A stretch of DNA of 64,000 nucleotides from Citrus sinensis (Eukaryota; Streptophyta; Magnoliopsida; Sapindales; Rutaceae): assembly GCF_022201045.2 (NCBI RefSeq), contig NC_068556.1, positions 4,814,001-4,878,000 on the forward strand. The letters are read 5' to 3'. This document shows, piece after piece, positions 11,869 through 24,498 of the stretch. The translations under genes and the position numbers were made by a program. The notes below the pieces were generated by a model that was not told the DNA's origin, did no database searches, and was given only the letters and a program-made list of their open reading frames with translations. Every line of letters starts with the position of its first letter. Position 1 is the stretch's first letter.

Positions 11869-12668
11869 TAGGGATGACAAATTAACCCGGACAAACTCGG
11901 ATAATCCGGTCCGGGTTTAACCCACACCGGAAGGTAATACAATGCGGATCCAGAAAGGATATTTTGAACCCGGATATATTTCGGGTCCGGATCCGATTTT
12001 ATCTTAACCCAGATGTCCGAAACCCGGACCCGGATAATTTAAGTATAAAAGAAAAAAAAACCCTAATGCCTTAAGTCTTAACCTACTACAACCGCTTTTT
12101 TCTTCTCCAATTTCTCTTTCTTTCTTCTCCATCTTCTCTTTTCATTAAACCCACTGCAGCTGCTTTCTTTCTTCTTCAATTTCTCTTTCATTCACTCAAA
12201 TGACTTGGAAAAATCTTTGTATTGAAAAGAAGACAAAGAGGAATGCGCCCATTAAGGCTAATCCTCATTTTTTGTCACTCTTGCTGGTTTTTTGTCACCA
12301 GAAACTGCCAAATCTCCACAGCAACTTTCTGACGATGCTCTCCTCGACGCCGACGACAACACCAATGCCACCAAAAATCTGAAAACTCAGCAATCATCCC
12401 TCAACATTCATTTAGCTATGGTTTCGGGATTTTGGTGATTTGAGATTTGGAGATTTGAGGAAGTAACATCGAGAGAAAAAAAAATTGTAATAGATATCTG
12501 GATTTGAAACCCGCAATTTGGAAACTCGGATTTTTCCGGGTTCAACCTGGTCCGAACCCAAAATTAAAATATTCAGGTTATATCCAGGTCCGGTATAGCA
12601 AAATTGTCATCCGGGTCTGGAACCGGAAAGACTGGATCCGGACTCGGACCCAAATTTTACCATCCCTA
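11869..12668. mobile_element. Non-autonomous hAT-like DNA transposon
   Basis: The termini are inverted: TAGGGATGACAAATT on the left and the complement of TAGGGATGGTAAAATT on the right. The flanks are near-identical 8-bp duplications, gacaaatg (11861-11868) and gacaaatt (12669-12676). An 8-bp duplication and a TAGGGATG terminus are hallmarks of hAT elements (established knowledge). Both subterminal regions are rich in CCGG/CCCGGA motifs, typical transposase-binding repeats. The 800-bp interior has a pyrimidine-rich tract (12090-12195) and no transposase. Confidence 0.82.
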
Positions 12669-12676
12669 GACAAATT

Positions 12677-14719
12677 CACTTTGATCTGAAAATGCATCAA
12701 TAACGAAGGGGCCCAATCTTTTAACCATGAAGCTTAATAAATAGTTCCATCTTGTATGAACAGAAGACAGTAGAGGCAGCTTACCCCAAATGGTTAAACT
12801 TAAAGATCAAATTGATCGAACATATATAATTGCATATATAGCAAGGAATTGAAATCAATCAAACAAGGACTGCAGCAGGCTAGATGTTTACCTGAAGAGC
12901 AGAAGACTCTTCAAGAAACATGACAGAAAGATTTACATTGAAGACTTGTGGTTCTGATATTTCCAAAGGAAGGAGGTTACTACTTTCCCAAATACCTTGC
13001 ATGGAAGGCCAAACGCTTAGAACTTTTATTCATGTAAATTCAGGCTACAATTGAATTATTGCAAGTCCATTTTTCGTTACTTACAAAGATCACCGTGAGA
13101 CCACACGTGAGCCATAGCCATGGCCATCACTGGCCGGTTAATTCAAAGATCATCATACTGTTAGTTATAATTAATCCAAGAAACTTAGCTACTGAATGAG
13201 CGCAAAGATCACTAGTATTATAAGGTGTTCTGAACAACTATGCTCCAGCTTTCACTTCTGTCGTTAAAAAAAAAAAAAACTAATTCTATACATGATGTGT
13301 GTGTATATATATATATATATATAAAGCACAATCTCATGGTTGTAATATAAGATTAAATGATTTAACCTGTGAAATCATTCATCAATATGGAAAAAAAACA
13401 AGATGTTGATTTTCATACCAGATGGCTTAGAGATGAAGTTATACCTGACAACAAATGATGGCAATACGCGTCAACTTTCCGGGCCTCTGAATTAGCCAAG
13501 ATTATGGAAGGAAAAGAGAAGAATTAGGAGCTCCCTTCAGTCCAAAACATAGAGAGAAGAGCAGAGTTAGCCAACTGTTTTGGGCCGCAAGGAACCCCTA
13601 TTTCTACCATTTTCGCAAATTTTATTAAGAGACGAAAGACCGAAAGAAAAGTGTAAATTTATAATGGAACTGAAGTAGCACTCAAGACATGGCTATGCAA
13701 AAGCTGCTGCTTTCTAAATATGTCGAGTGAAAAGCAATGCCTTCAGCTTTTGAAACTTACATTTGCTGTGCAAATGGACTTGGCTCCTGCCTTGATTCAA
13801 GCTCTCTAACCACCCAAGCCAAAACTATAAATGCATGAATATGCAAATGGCCGGCCAAGCAATAAACAGAGCTATTATTTGTCTAATATCAAGACATGTA
13901 GTAATGTCTAGTTTGCTTTTATCAATTGTCTCTATATAGTTATACTTTCAGGTCTCAATTTCTTTTGTGGTGGTCCAAATCCTCTGTGGAAAGAAAGTAA
14001 TGGCGTTCACTTTGTTTCTTTTTCAGAAGAATGAAGTTGGGATTGCTTCCTTAACCATCATTGCTTATTATGAACATATGAATTATGATGCTGAACCACA
14101 TCTGTCTCTTTATGCTAACATTAAATTCGCCTTTACCTTCTTTTGTTCACCGACCTTGAGCCTCCTATTCTACATCTAGGGCTTAGCTTTTGCTGTTTTC
14201 AGCAACGCTATATGACCCATTTTCTATACCAACATTTAAAGCATTTTCCGTTGTTGGTTTGGCTGCCTCCTCCAACGACTGTAGTAGTGCCTATTCCTCA
14301 CTTTCCTGTGCTTACGGCGACTTCAATAGATTCAACTGGAGCATTTATATGACGTTTTGACGTTTACAATTTAGGGCCTAAACCTTTGAGATTCTGTTGG
14401 GCCACATAGATGGGCTTTTACGCCGGTTGTTGGCCATCACAAAACAAGTGACTGTAAATAGATCTTATTAAAATATTCCTCCTCCACTGTCCCCTTTGTA
14501 CTCAGTTGAGAGTTGTAAGTTCTATGTTAAGGGTACATTTAAAATTGAGTATAATAGTGCTAAAAGTTTTTTTACAAACTTACAAGGGCCAACTCTGTAT
14601 TAAAAACTTATTATTACACAGTTAAATTTATGTTGTTGGTACAATAATGTGGAAAGATACCATAAAGTTGAGATTTTGGAAACAAGTGAGAGCATTGTGA
14701 CACACGATTAAAAAAATGA
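12677..14719. other. Gene-free intergenic DNA with a TA microsatellite
   Basis: No supported gene. It contains a (GT)n/(TA)n microsatellite at about 13297-13323. Small open frames at 13967-14352 lack recognisable motifs. Confidence 0.5.
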
Positions 14720-15620
14720 GTCGCAAGTTGACAGCATAGGTAATAGATTAATAAGTATGATTCAATATTACTCACAAGTGCATGAATTTATTGGAGTATA
14801 AAGTCGGAACAACGAGGTTGAATCTATCGGGACTGTTAATCTTACAAAAATCAAATCTAACTTGATTGTTAATCTTAGAAAAATTAAATCTAAGCTAATT
14901 AAAACTTTATCCTAGTTGCAAATAAAATATTTTGTTTGAAGAGATTTAAACTAAAAATGCAACTGAAATAAAGACTAGTAAATTAACATGAGAATTCAAG
15001 AAATTTAAGATACTAGGATTTCATAATCCAGCACTATTTAATTTAACAATCATGGATATAATTATTAAGCCTATTTAAAATTAATCTTATGTATGTTATT
15101 TTTTGCTTAACATCATAATATCTAAGCATCCTATGTAAACATACTAAATAACCAAGATTCAAAGTTTTCATAAGCATTTTATGTAAATAATTTAATGAAG
15201 ACACATAATTAAAGATAATCACATTTAAATTTATAGACTCAAGTATAGATTTAGTAAAGTATTAATCTTAACAGTCAATAATACATAACAAAATTCGTAA
15301 AAAAATTTAATAATATCCAACTAAACATATGAAATAAGAAACATAAACATTAAAGCACACATGTAAGGAATTTAATTAAATATAATATAATTTATTTCAC
15401 TGAACTAGATATCATCCTTAACCATATTAGAAGAGATTTAATTGCACATTTTTAATTTTAGGAATAGAAGAATAGACAATACCAGTCATAGAAGATTAAT
15501 CCTAACAGCTGTCTTCTCTTGTTCCTAAACCAGTGGGCGCTGCTCTACTTCAATTGCTCTCTTCGTCTTTGTGTGTGTCCAACTGTCTCCAATCCTTAGT
15601 TTTTCAAATGGGTTAATTGA
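14720..15620 (-). repeat. Probable degenerate Ty3/gypsy LTR relic
   Basis: On the plus strand, 14775-14845 has the pattern GTGCATGAATTTATTGGAG followed by a guCGGAaCAACGAGGTtGAATC-like stretch and ATCGGGACTG. This resembles the inner end of Athila/Tat-type LTRs, which carry a GGATCGATCCCACAGGGA-like box. The same layout (that box, then AT-rich sequence, then a C/T-rich block near 15500-15600) is seen in the full LTR at 6487-8104. No primer site, clear termini or target duplication was found. The assignment is by resemblance only. Confidence 0.4.
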
Positions 15621-17937
15621 TGCCATAATTTTTTTTTTTACAACATCAATAATGTAAAAAATATGTACCAATTATTTTTATTAATAAAATTTTTTAATTA
15701 TTTTAAAAATACTATCCCTAGTTAACAAATCAATTAAAAAGGTAATTTTAAATTTTAAAAAGAAAAGAAAATAGGAATATAATAAAATGCAATCCCTCTC
15801 TTTTATTTCATAAATTTACTTTTAGGACTTTATCTCTCATGTTCTATTATTTGTAATTGGATTCTTGAAAACTGAATCCTTAATTACACTAGACGAAAGA
15901 GAATACTGAACAGATTTTCATATGTGCACTTTTGTTAATTAATACACATTGAACAAATAAATTTCACCTTTTACAAAGATTTTCCTCCAACTTTCCTTTA
16001 ATTAAATGTTGTTTGCATGTTTTAAAATTTCTGCTAATCAATGAAGGGAATGAAATGTTTCCTGCATGTGCAAAGAAGGGTTGAATGTGAATATTATATG
16101 GTTTTCAGGTTTAGTGAACTATGGAGCTATTTGGCTTCTGTGAGCCATTCCCATTGTCTTTGTGAGCAACAAGCAAAAGCAAAGTTTTTTTTATTAGCAT
16201 CACTTTTATTAGACAATTGCAAAAGTACTCTAAAGGATTAATACATGTCATGCACGGAGGCTGCGACTGAATCAATCACTCTAAAAAGATAAAAAGGAAA
16301 AAATTTTGACATGTACACATACTCACATAGTAAAAATTTAACAACGCAAAAACACACAGACACACAGACACACATCATGATCAAGATCGTGATGCTGTGG
16401 AAACTCTGTAATTGCCAACAGCTGAGAAAAAGGATTGTTTTATGAGGCTTGTTTCTGCTTTGATCATTAAACAATGAGCGTGTGAATGAATGCTCAGTTG
16501 CTCTGCTTTTAGCCCACAGAATTCCTATGATTAAGGGGGCCATGAAAGCTATAGAGCTTCAACCCCACTTGTAATGAATACAAAACTTAATTCCAAAGAT
16601 AAGGAACCCAAATGCAAAACTAAATACACCCAACAACTCGCCCTTTCAAACAGACATGCCATCCCCACGGTTTGTGTCACATACACAGTAACTTAGAAAG
16701 GGATGTGTTGAGTATTGCAAATATTTTGAGCAACTATGGCTTCCAATTTCTTCTTCTTGGCAGTGTTAATTTTCAGGCTAATCACTGCATATGAGGACTT
16801 GGTGCTCAGAAACGAGTGTTCAATCAATGGTTATGAATTAATTGAAATTCATATGAAATCCTTGTTAAATAATTCCTGATTATTGATTTAATTCTGATTA
16901 CAAAGTCAACTAGACAATAAATCTCAGTCCAATCAACAGTAAACCTTTCATTTCCTTCGAATTAGGATCCTCTCATGAGCTTGCAATAATTTTATGTCAT
17001 ATGTTACTTAATAATAATGTACGGATATAATTTAACTTCTTTTTTATTTATTAATCATCGATTAACACTTATATTTTTACTTAAGAGAATTTCAGATCAT
17101 GAGAGAATCTTAATTCATTTCCTTCATGCTCAAACCATTCAATCATTTCAAATTTAGGTATCCCCTGCATGCCGCTTCTAAAAATTAATTGTTGTTAAAG
17201 GTTAAAGCTAAGTACTTTTTGCCCTTCCACCTTAATTAACTTATCTGTACTTTTAAACTTCAAGAAATGTCAAGAGAAAATATGCATCCACATGCTCCTC
17301 CCTTGGTTCAAGAATCAAAGCTATGCTCAACATTTATAAAAATATAATACAATCCTGAAGCAAGTTCAATATGCTGAAATTAATTAATTAAGTCAACTTT
17401 ATGTGGGAAATAAAAGTTTATATATAGTGATATTTATTACATGATAAAGATGGTTCAACTAATAAATATGTGGAAGAAAAGTGTTTATTACCAAATAACT
17501 TAATAAAACCTAGCCCATAATCTCATTAGCTATAAAGAACAACCGTTGATGTTTGACTTAAAAAGGAAGTTGAAGAATGAATTTCCTTGGTTGATTTTCC
17601 TAATTAGAAAAATAATTCAGAATAGAACAAAGACAGAGAGACTATATTCATTTTGTAGGGTACCTTATAAAGATCAGGGCGGTGGCTGGTAGGGGGTCAT
17701 GGGTGTGTGCTGGCATTTTCACAAACAAAACCTAGTAACAGACAAATATGCCCCAATAACCAATCAAATTTTCCATCAGTCCAAGCAATTGACTAAAAAC
17801 AAATGCATCAAATCTCTTTTACACCACACCTTTTAAATTTATCCCTTGATTACAGGCAATAACACATGGTTTGCTTTCTAATCCACATTATTTAACATTG
17901 TTTTCAATGCATTCATTCGCTTACACACATCACACGC
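15621..17937. other. Gene-free intergenic DNA upstream of the dynein light chain gene
   Basis: AT-rich sequence without a supported gene. A short CA/GA-rich run (caaaaacacacagacacacag) lies at about 16345-16376. The right part is presumably the promoter of the gene at 18057. Confidence 0.5.
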
Positions 17938-17940
17938 ATG

Positions 17941-17950
17941 TATATATATA

Positions 17951-18014
<64 letters not shown>

Positions 18015-18015
18015 T
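17941..18015. repeat. (TA)n microsatellite just upstream of a start codon
   Basis: Nearly pure TA dinucleotides interrupted by short CA/GC variants. The tract ends about 40 bases before the start codon at 18057, so it lies in the core promoter or 5' UTR of that gene. Confidence 0.9.
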
Positions 18016-18056
18016 GCGTACCCACTTATTGATCAAAGAGCTAGCCCTCAGAAGAA

Positions 18057-19223
18057 ATGGCTACAAAAGAAAAGCAGAAAAAGAGATCATTATTCCCGTC
18101 TTTCTACAAATTATCCGGCATTAAAAACCATCACAAGCCAAAATCCCAGCCAGCTGTTGCTGTTGTGTCACGGTCACAGCCACAGCAGCAGTCACATTCA
18201 CATGCTAGTAACCTACAAAATCGTCAAGAAACTGAGCCAGCAGTGCTGCGATCAAACAATAATTTGATGTTAAAGAATCTGGGAGCTTTTGAACAAATCG
18301 AAAACGGCGGCCGAAGAAGTGTAGATGGAGGAGGAGGAGTAGGAGGAGGAGGAAGAGGGATTAATAATTATGCTGAGGCAAGGAAATCAGTGTCACACGT
18401 AGAAACCAATTTGGGAACAAACTTGGCTTCTGTGATTTCATTTCTTCAAGTGAAGGTCTTGGCGTGTGATATGCCGGGATTCATGCAGGTTCATGCCTTT
18501 CGCTGTGCAAGAACCACTTATGACAGCTTGGAGAAGTTCAGCTCCAAACACATTGCTTTTAACATTAAGAGGGTACGTGTTTATGTTCTTGTTCACTACT
18601 GTTGCATGATTTTCATCCTTTCGACAAATTTACATCATTATATACTGTACGTATCGGTAAAGGCTAGCCATATCTAGCTACATGTTTGGTTTTTGATTTT
18701 CGATTTTTGATTTTCTTGGTTGATTCTGAACTCTCTCCCTCTTTCAGATGGTCGCCATTCATCCTAAACGTATGGTGACCCTAGTTATCTTACCCTCATG
18801 AGATGAGGAGTCTAGAATTTTTTAAGACCTTGTTTCATGTATCCATTAATTTTTGTGTACGACCGAGGTTACTATTATATTTTCATTTATTAATCACATT
18901 AAAATTTCTTCAGAAGAAACTGAGGTTGATAGAGAATTCTAATTTTATATAATATAACGTATTTTTATATAAATTGTTATATGTCAAATACTTAATTATT
19001 ATTTCACTTCTACGTAGTAATTTATACCAGGACTCAGTATTTACCGTATCAATTACAATAAAAATTTTATATTTCAAGTTGGGAGCTGCAATTAATGACC
19101 ATATACTTTTTTTTATCTTATTATTGAAATTGAAACGTAGAATTAATGATATTGGATCCAACAACCCATGTGTTCAAAAGCAGTGGAAGCTATAATTGTA
19201 AATTGTTTTCAGCTAATTAATAT

Positions 19224-19254
<31 letters not shown>

Positions 19255-19532
19255 ACCCATGTGTGTACAAGTGCAACAGTGACAATGTCTATAACTGTCT
19301 TCATCTAATCATGTGCTCTAATGTTATAATATATGGTTAACAATAAATTAAATTCACTCTCTTAATGCAGGAGTTCGATAAAGTGTATGGTCCGGCTTGG
19401 CATTGCATCGTGGGTTCAGGTTTCGGATCGTACGTGACTCATTCAACAGGTTGTTTCCTCTATTTTTCAATGGAGAAATTGTACATTTTAGTGTTTCAAA
19501 CTAAAGTTCAGAAAGCTCTAGACTCAAATTAA
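18057..19532 (+). CDS. Dynein light chain (LC8-type) family protein with N-terminal extension
   Basis: The spliced coding sequence is exon 1 18057-18572 and exon 2 19371-19532 (GT at 18573, AG at 19370, phase 0), giving 225 residues. Residues about 130-222 are the dynein light chain type 1 fold: DMPGFMQVHAFRCAR, TYDSLEKFSSKHIAFNIKR and, across the intron, EFDKVYGPAWHCIVG, SYVTHSTGCFLYFS. LC8 proteins are dimeric hubs that bind short linear motifs; plants lack dynein heavy chains, so the role is likely adaptor rather than motor (established knowledge). Residues 1-129 form a basic, Gln/Ser/His-rich then Gly-rich low-complexity extension with no known domain, a form found among plant LC8-like proteins. 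The start is the first ATG, after an AAGAA context. Confidence 0.93.
19229..19254. repeat. (CT)n microsatellite in the intron
   Basis: About 13 uninterrupted CT units inside the intron of the dynein light chain gene. Confidence 0.95.
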
Positions 19533-19871
19533 CTATAATATCTCCTACTATAGTTTATCGTCATTCAATTTTAATATTCAAAAATCAAAACACTACTGAT
19601 TAATTAACTAATGCCTATTTATCTCTGCTCCTTGCTTGTGCATACTTAACTTAGCTATTACATGATTATTTATTCAAATTAATGATCTTGTAAATGACAC
19701 CACTTATATGTAATTAATGACATGTCGTGTTCACATTAAAGATTTAATAAGAAGCGGTTTATATACTAAGAGTACCCTTTTTTTTTCTTTTTGTGTTAGG
19801 TACGTTAAGGAAAATTTTTTTAAAAAAAAATTGAGTGCCCATGTGGCTGCTGCTGATGGCTAATTGGCTAT

Positions 19872-20144
19872 GGGTGCGTTTGGGATTAAGGTTGGGCAGC
19901 TGTAGCTTAAAAGCTACAGCACTAAAATGTTTGGTAAATACTAGCTGTTGTAGCTTTTAAGCTATGTTGATATGATTTTTCACTTGTATAATATAAAATT
20001 TATTATATCTTTAATATTTTTATCAAAATTATTATTTAAAATTTATATTTACTATATATTATTAACTTTTGTTTTATAATTACAGCTTTTTTTTCACAGC
20101 AGTTGTAGCTTAAAAGCTACAGCACCTCAATCCCAAACGCACCC
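19872..20144. mobile_element. Foldback MITE, Tourist (PIF/Harbinger)-like
   Basis: Terminal inverted repeats begin GGGTGCGTTTGGGATT and continue through a GTAGCTTAAAAGCTACAGC motif on both sides; the arms are about 55 bp. The interior is AT-rich. The GGGxxxGTTTGG-type terminus suggests PIF/Harbinger (Tourist) MITEs. It is flanked by a 3-bp repeat, tat (19869-19871 and 20145-20147). That is not the canonical TWA, so the superfamily is tentative. Confidence 0.75.
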
Positions 20145-20147
20145 TAT

Positions 20148-21874
20148 GTTGTAGTGAAATGCAACAAATGGGCGGTTTATAAATAATATTTTTTCTTTTT
20201 TGGTTATGTATATATAAGGGGTTAATATTTCTTAATCAGGTCCTTTCTGGCCAATGAATTGAGAATGTATATACCGTACAAGAAAACGCTTAAGCTTAGA
20301 ATTCAACAATGTGCAATTGACAATTCCAAGATTATTAAATAAGAGTCCAATAGCTAGCTACCACCGAGTTTGAAAATTGCAAAGGACTCTTGAATTTCTT
20401 TGTTCATATAGATCTTCTTCTAGCTTTTAGCTGCTGAATTGATTATTGAGGAGTGTCAAGTGTCACATTTTTAAGAAAATGGAGACGGAGCCCATAGATT
20501 CAGCCTATTGATAATATTCTATCCGTTGATCTAGTCTACTTTAATTCAAGATTACCAGTAGTTAATATATGGGATAAAACTATGTTACAACTGTTTTAAA
20601 GTACCACAACTTTACTTTTATAATTTTTGAACCCTGACTTTTTTTTCCATAATTTATTTAAAGTATTATGATTTTTTTCTCATTTTCTTTTCCTCTCCTC
20701 CATATTCAAATATTCTATCCCTATTTTTACAAAATAAATAATTAATTAAAATAGAGATCGTACCTCCAATCATAATTGTTCAAGTTTCTAAGTGTTCTCT
20801 ATGTTCACTGTATTTTATAAAAATGTCTTATAACCTATTCCACTTTATAGCGTTTCTCTTGTGATGGAAAGAGTTCTTAGCAAGCATTAAATTTGGATAG
20901 GCTGGGGACCCTTTTTATAGTACTATTTCAGACTTTACACTTCTTATTGAAATTAATAACATTTATCACTTACGTTATGGAAGTGGTTAATAAATTCTAC
21001 CACTATCTCTTAAAGCAAGTAAATGGGTCATTAATATGAGTTAATCTATTTATTTATTTAAATAAGTGACTTATCATGTGGACCATAATAATGAAAATTC
21101 TTATATTTTCTCCATTTAAATAATTAATCAATCATTAGTCAGCAACCTCTTTCAAATAAAAATATCATCAATCAATCAATTACCTCAATTGTTTTTCACA
21201 TCACAATCCATAAAAAATATAGTAACTTGAACTCGATATTTAGATGGCAATTGTGGGCGTGGCAATTGAATAAATTAAAATAACAAATTAAATCTATTAG
21301 TTAGAAGTGATTGATGTCATATTGGCTTAGATTTATGGATAAAGTTTACAGTTTTATTGTTTTCGAGTAACTAACAACTTTAAACTAATTTGTATTGTAC
21401 TTATTTTTTTTAATTCAAAGTTCAGTCTACAAATATTTTAAGTGGCAACCAAAGTATAAGGAAAGAAGATAAAGTACGTAATTTTTATAATTATTTATTT
21501 AATTTTTATTTTAGTAGTATCATGCTAGTTTTATTTTTTAAGTTAATTTATTAATTGAATTTTAATATTAAGTCATCACTCATTTCTATTTAAGTTGAGA
21601 CAGCCCACCCATTTTTTTTAATTGTTTAAATTATTTACAAATTTGAAGCAATTTGGGTTTATGTGTCAAAATTTTAAAACATTTGATTTCTTTTTAAATT
21701 TCAGTATACGACGGGGAGTATAGTGTTAATTATCAAACCATGACATCCTCCCGTTGAAACAAGCCCCACAATAGATCTAACGGTGAGAGCAGAAGAAAAC
21801 AAAATGAAGTGGGTTGTTAGCAGTGAGCTGTCAAGTTGAATAAAACAATCCAGGAATATTAAATGCTCCTTGTA

Positions 21875-21909
<35 letters not shown>

Positions 21910-23262
21910 CTATTCCTCTTTACATTATTAATTAATTAACCTCTTATCTTCCCCACACGACTGACTATAGAAATTGTCTTTATTGAAAGCTACAAAAAGA
22001 TCATTTACCAAGCAAAGCTTACCTTACAAATAATGTAACAAACAATCAATAAATATAGCTCATTGATTTTGATATTTCTTAAATCTAATGGATAAAAATA
22101 ATTTTAACCTAAAACGAAATACATGTGTAATTGTTATTTATAGAAAATTTCATTTCTAATCATATATTTACTTATTTTTTCAAATAAGTCCTTATTAATT
22201 TTTTATAATTAATGGTTTCCTCATCCATCTCTTTTATAATTATTTTTAAAACGTTATAAAGTTTTTACTATATTTTTATAAAGATTTAAATTATTATTAT
22301 TATATTCATAAAAATCACAAATTTTAAATAAATTTTTGTACCTACATTTATAATTTATTTTCTCTCTTGAGACATAGACTAGGTTTTTCTTCTAACAAAC
22401 ACATAGAAACACACACACATTCAATCTATTTTTCATCCTAAATACATACTATCAGTGATGTCACATAGATTTTTTAATCTAAATTTAGTATCTTGAATTA
22501 TAAGAGATATTATATGTGATATATATCTTATAAATCTAATGAATTATTAAAAAGATGTTACAATGAATAAATTACCAAAACCTTTAACGAAAGATTTCAA
22601 CCATTTGATCTGATCAATAATTCAAACATGTGGAGAAATAATCAATTAAATTAAATGTCACTGTATTTATTAAATAAATTAGAAAGCTCAAATTAATCAT
22701 AGAAAGGGTAAACAAAATATTAGAAATTAATAATTTCAATGAAGGAAATATAAAATAAATTAATAAGTTAAGAGATCAACTAAGTAAAGAATTTAATAAA
22801 ATTAAACAATTCATAAAAGGCTTCAATATTGATTATCATGATATATTAAAATAAGAGACCATTAATATAATCAATAAATACTCAATAGATATAAGATTAA
22901 ACAAGTTAGAGATTCAATTAAATAAAATAGAAAAAAAGTTGAATAATTTAGTACTAAATTTGTTATAAATATAAATGGAGAACTGAAAAAAAATTAAAAG
23001 ACTAATGGTTCTGTTACCTGGCTGCAGTTTGGGGGTGTAAAATAAAACTATAAAAATTATTGACCTTTTCAATAATTATTATCTTTTTTAAGGGTTTAAA
23101 AATTTTTAGCTGTAACATACAGCTAATGTAACGTAAGCTTTGCCCATTTACCAATGAATGATACCCATGTATAAACCGAATAACGGTACAAATTCACGCC
23201 TATGAACTGACATCACAAGAAATATACGATTGAATTTGAATGTGTCAATTAATGCAACAGAC
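20148..23262. other. AT-rich gene-free intergenic DNA
   Basis: No gene recognised. It contains a (TA)n tract at about 21886-21910 and long A/T-rich stretches with no open frame of interest. Confidence 0.5.
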
Positions 23263-23265
23263 TGA

Positions 23266-24495
23266 TGCTGTATTTACTTTCTGGAGTGGGAGTGAGGAGT
23301 GTAGATTCCTCTCACTCCAGTGTTTACTTCAACTAATTAGGGAAGGATTGGGAATCCCACTCCGTGGGCCCCACCCATTTTTGGAGTGGGGAGTGGGAGT
23401 GGGAATCCACTCCCACCTCTCCCTTTTCTACCTTTTTTTTTAAAATTTAATTTAATTTGATTTAATATTTAATAAAATAAATAATATTATATTTATTTAA
23501 ATATTATTATTATATTTAACTAAATAATAATTTGCATTGATTATAAGTTAAAATTACTTAAAAATAATATTATTATATTAATAGAGAATTAATAAATATT
23601 ACTATATGCTATCTTTATTTAATAATATAATATTATTATATTTATTTAAAAAATAATAGTACTTTATTTATTTAATATTAATAATTAATAATAATAAATA
23701 GTTTATTCTAAGAAAATATTAATTTTGTACTAAATAATATTATATTAATAAATAATAAATTTAATATAATTATATTAAATAAAATAAAGTTTCATTTTAT
23801 ACTTACCCTTCTTTTTATTAAATTTACTATAATTATATTTAATAAATATTTAAATAATATTATTATATTTAACTAAATAATAATTGGGTTTGATTCTAAG
23901 TTTAATTTACTTAAAAATAATATTATTATATTAATAGAGAATTAATAATATTATTATATACCATCTTTGTTTGAAAATATAATATTATTATATTTATTTA
24001 AAAATTATAGTATTATATTTAATATTAATAATTAATACTAATAAATAGTTTATTCTAAGAAAATATTAATTTCATACTATGTTAATAGTAAAAATATTTC
24101 ATTTATATTGCCCTTATCAACAATTTTTAATTTATATAATTAAAATTAAAATCAATAAAAATTGTGATGGTCATAATTAAGAATATTAATTATTATTATA
24201 AATTTACAAATATAATAAATAAATGTTTATTCATTAAATATATTTTTATTAACTTTGTAATTAAAAATTATTATTCTTTAAATAAGGATAAAATTGTAAT
24301 TTGAAACTATTTACTCCCAATCCAAGACAAAGTAAACACATAAATTGGATTCTGATCTTCATTCCATACTTCAATTCCAGTGCAAGTAAACAACCTACTC
24401 CCAATCCCACTCCACACTCCCAATCCTAGGATTCCTACTCCTCCGGATTCCTACTCCTCATGATTCATACTCTAATCCAAAAAATAAACGCTACC
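23266..24495. mobile_element. Non-autonomous DNA element with GGAGTGGGA-rich ends and an internal duplication
   Basis: The left end (TGCTGTATTTACTTTCTGGA) and the complement of the right end (GGTAGCGTTTATTTTTTGGA) are imperfect inverted repeats. Both are followed by sequence dense in GGAGTGGGAGT/GGAATCC motifs (left 23283-23428, right 24308-24478 in complement). A TGA trinucleotide flanks both ends. The core (about 23440-24300) is extremely AT-rich and contains a direct duplication of roughly 240 bp offset by about 350 bp (about 23495-23740 and 23848-24085). The GGTAGCGTTT terminus fits PIF/Harbinger-like elements, but this is inference. Confidence 0.65.
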
Positions 24496-24498
24496 TGA

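Noticed and set aside
16238..16543. 101-codon minus-strand frame
   Set aside because: Low-complexity hydrophobic/Cys-Val-rich translation of a CA-rich repeat, without a recognisable domain or splice context.
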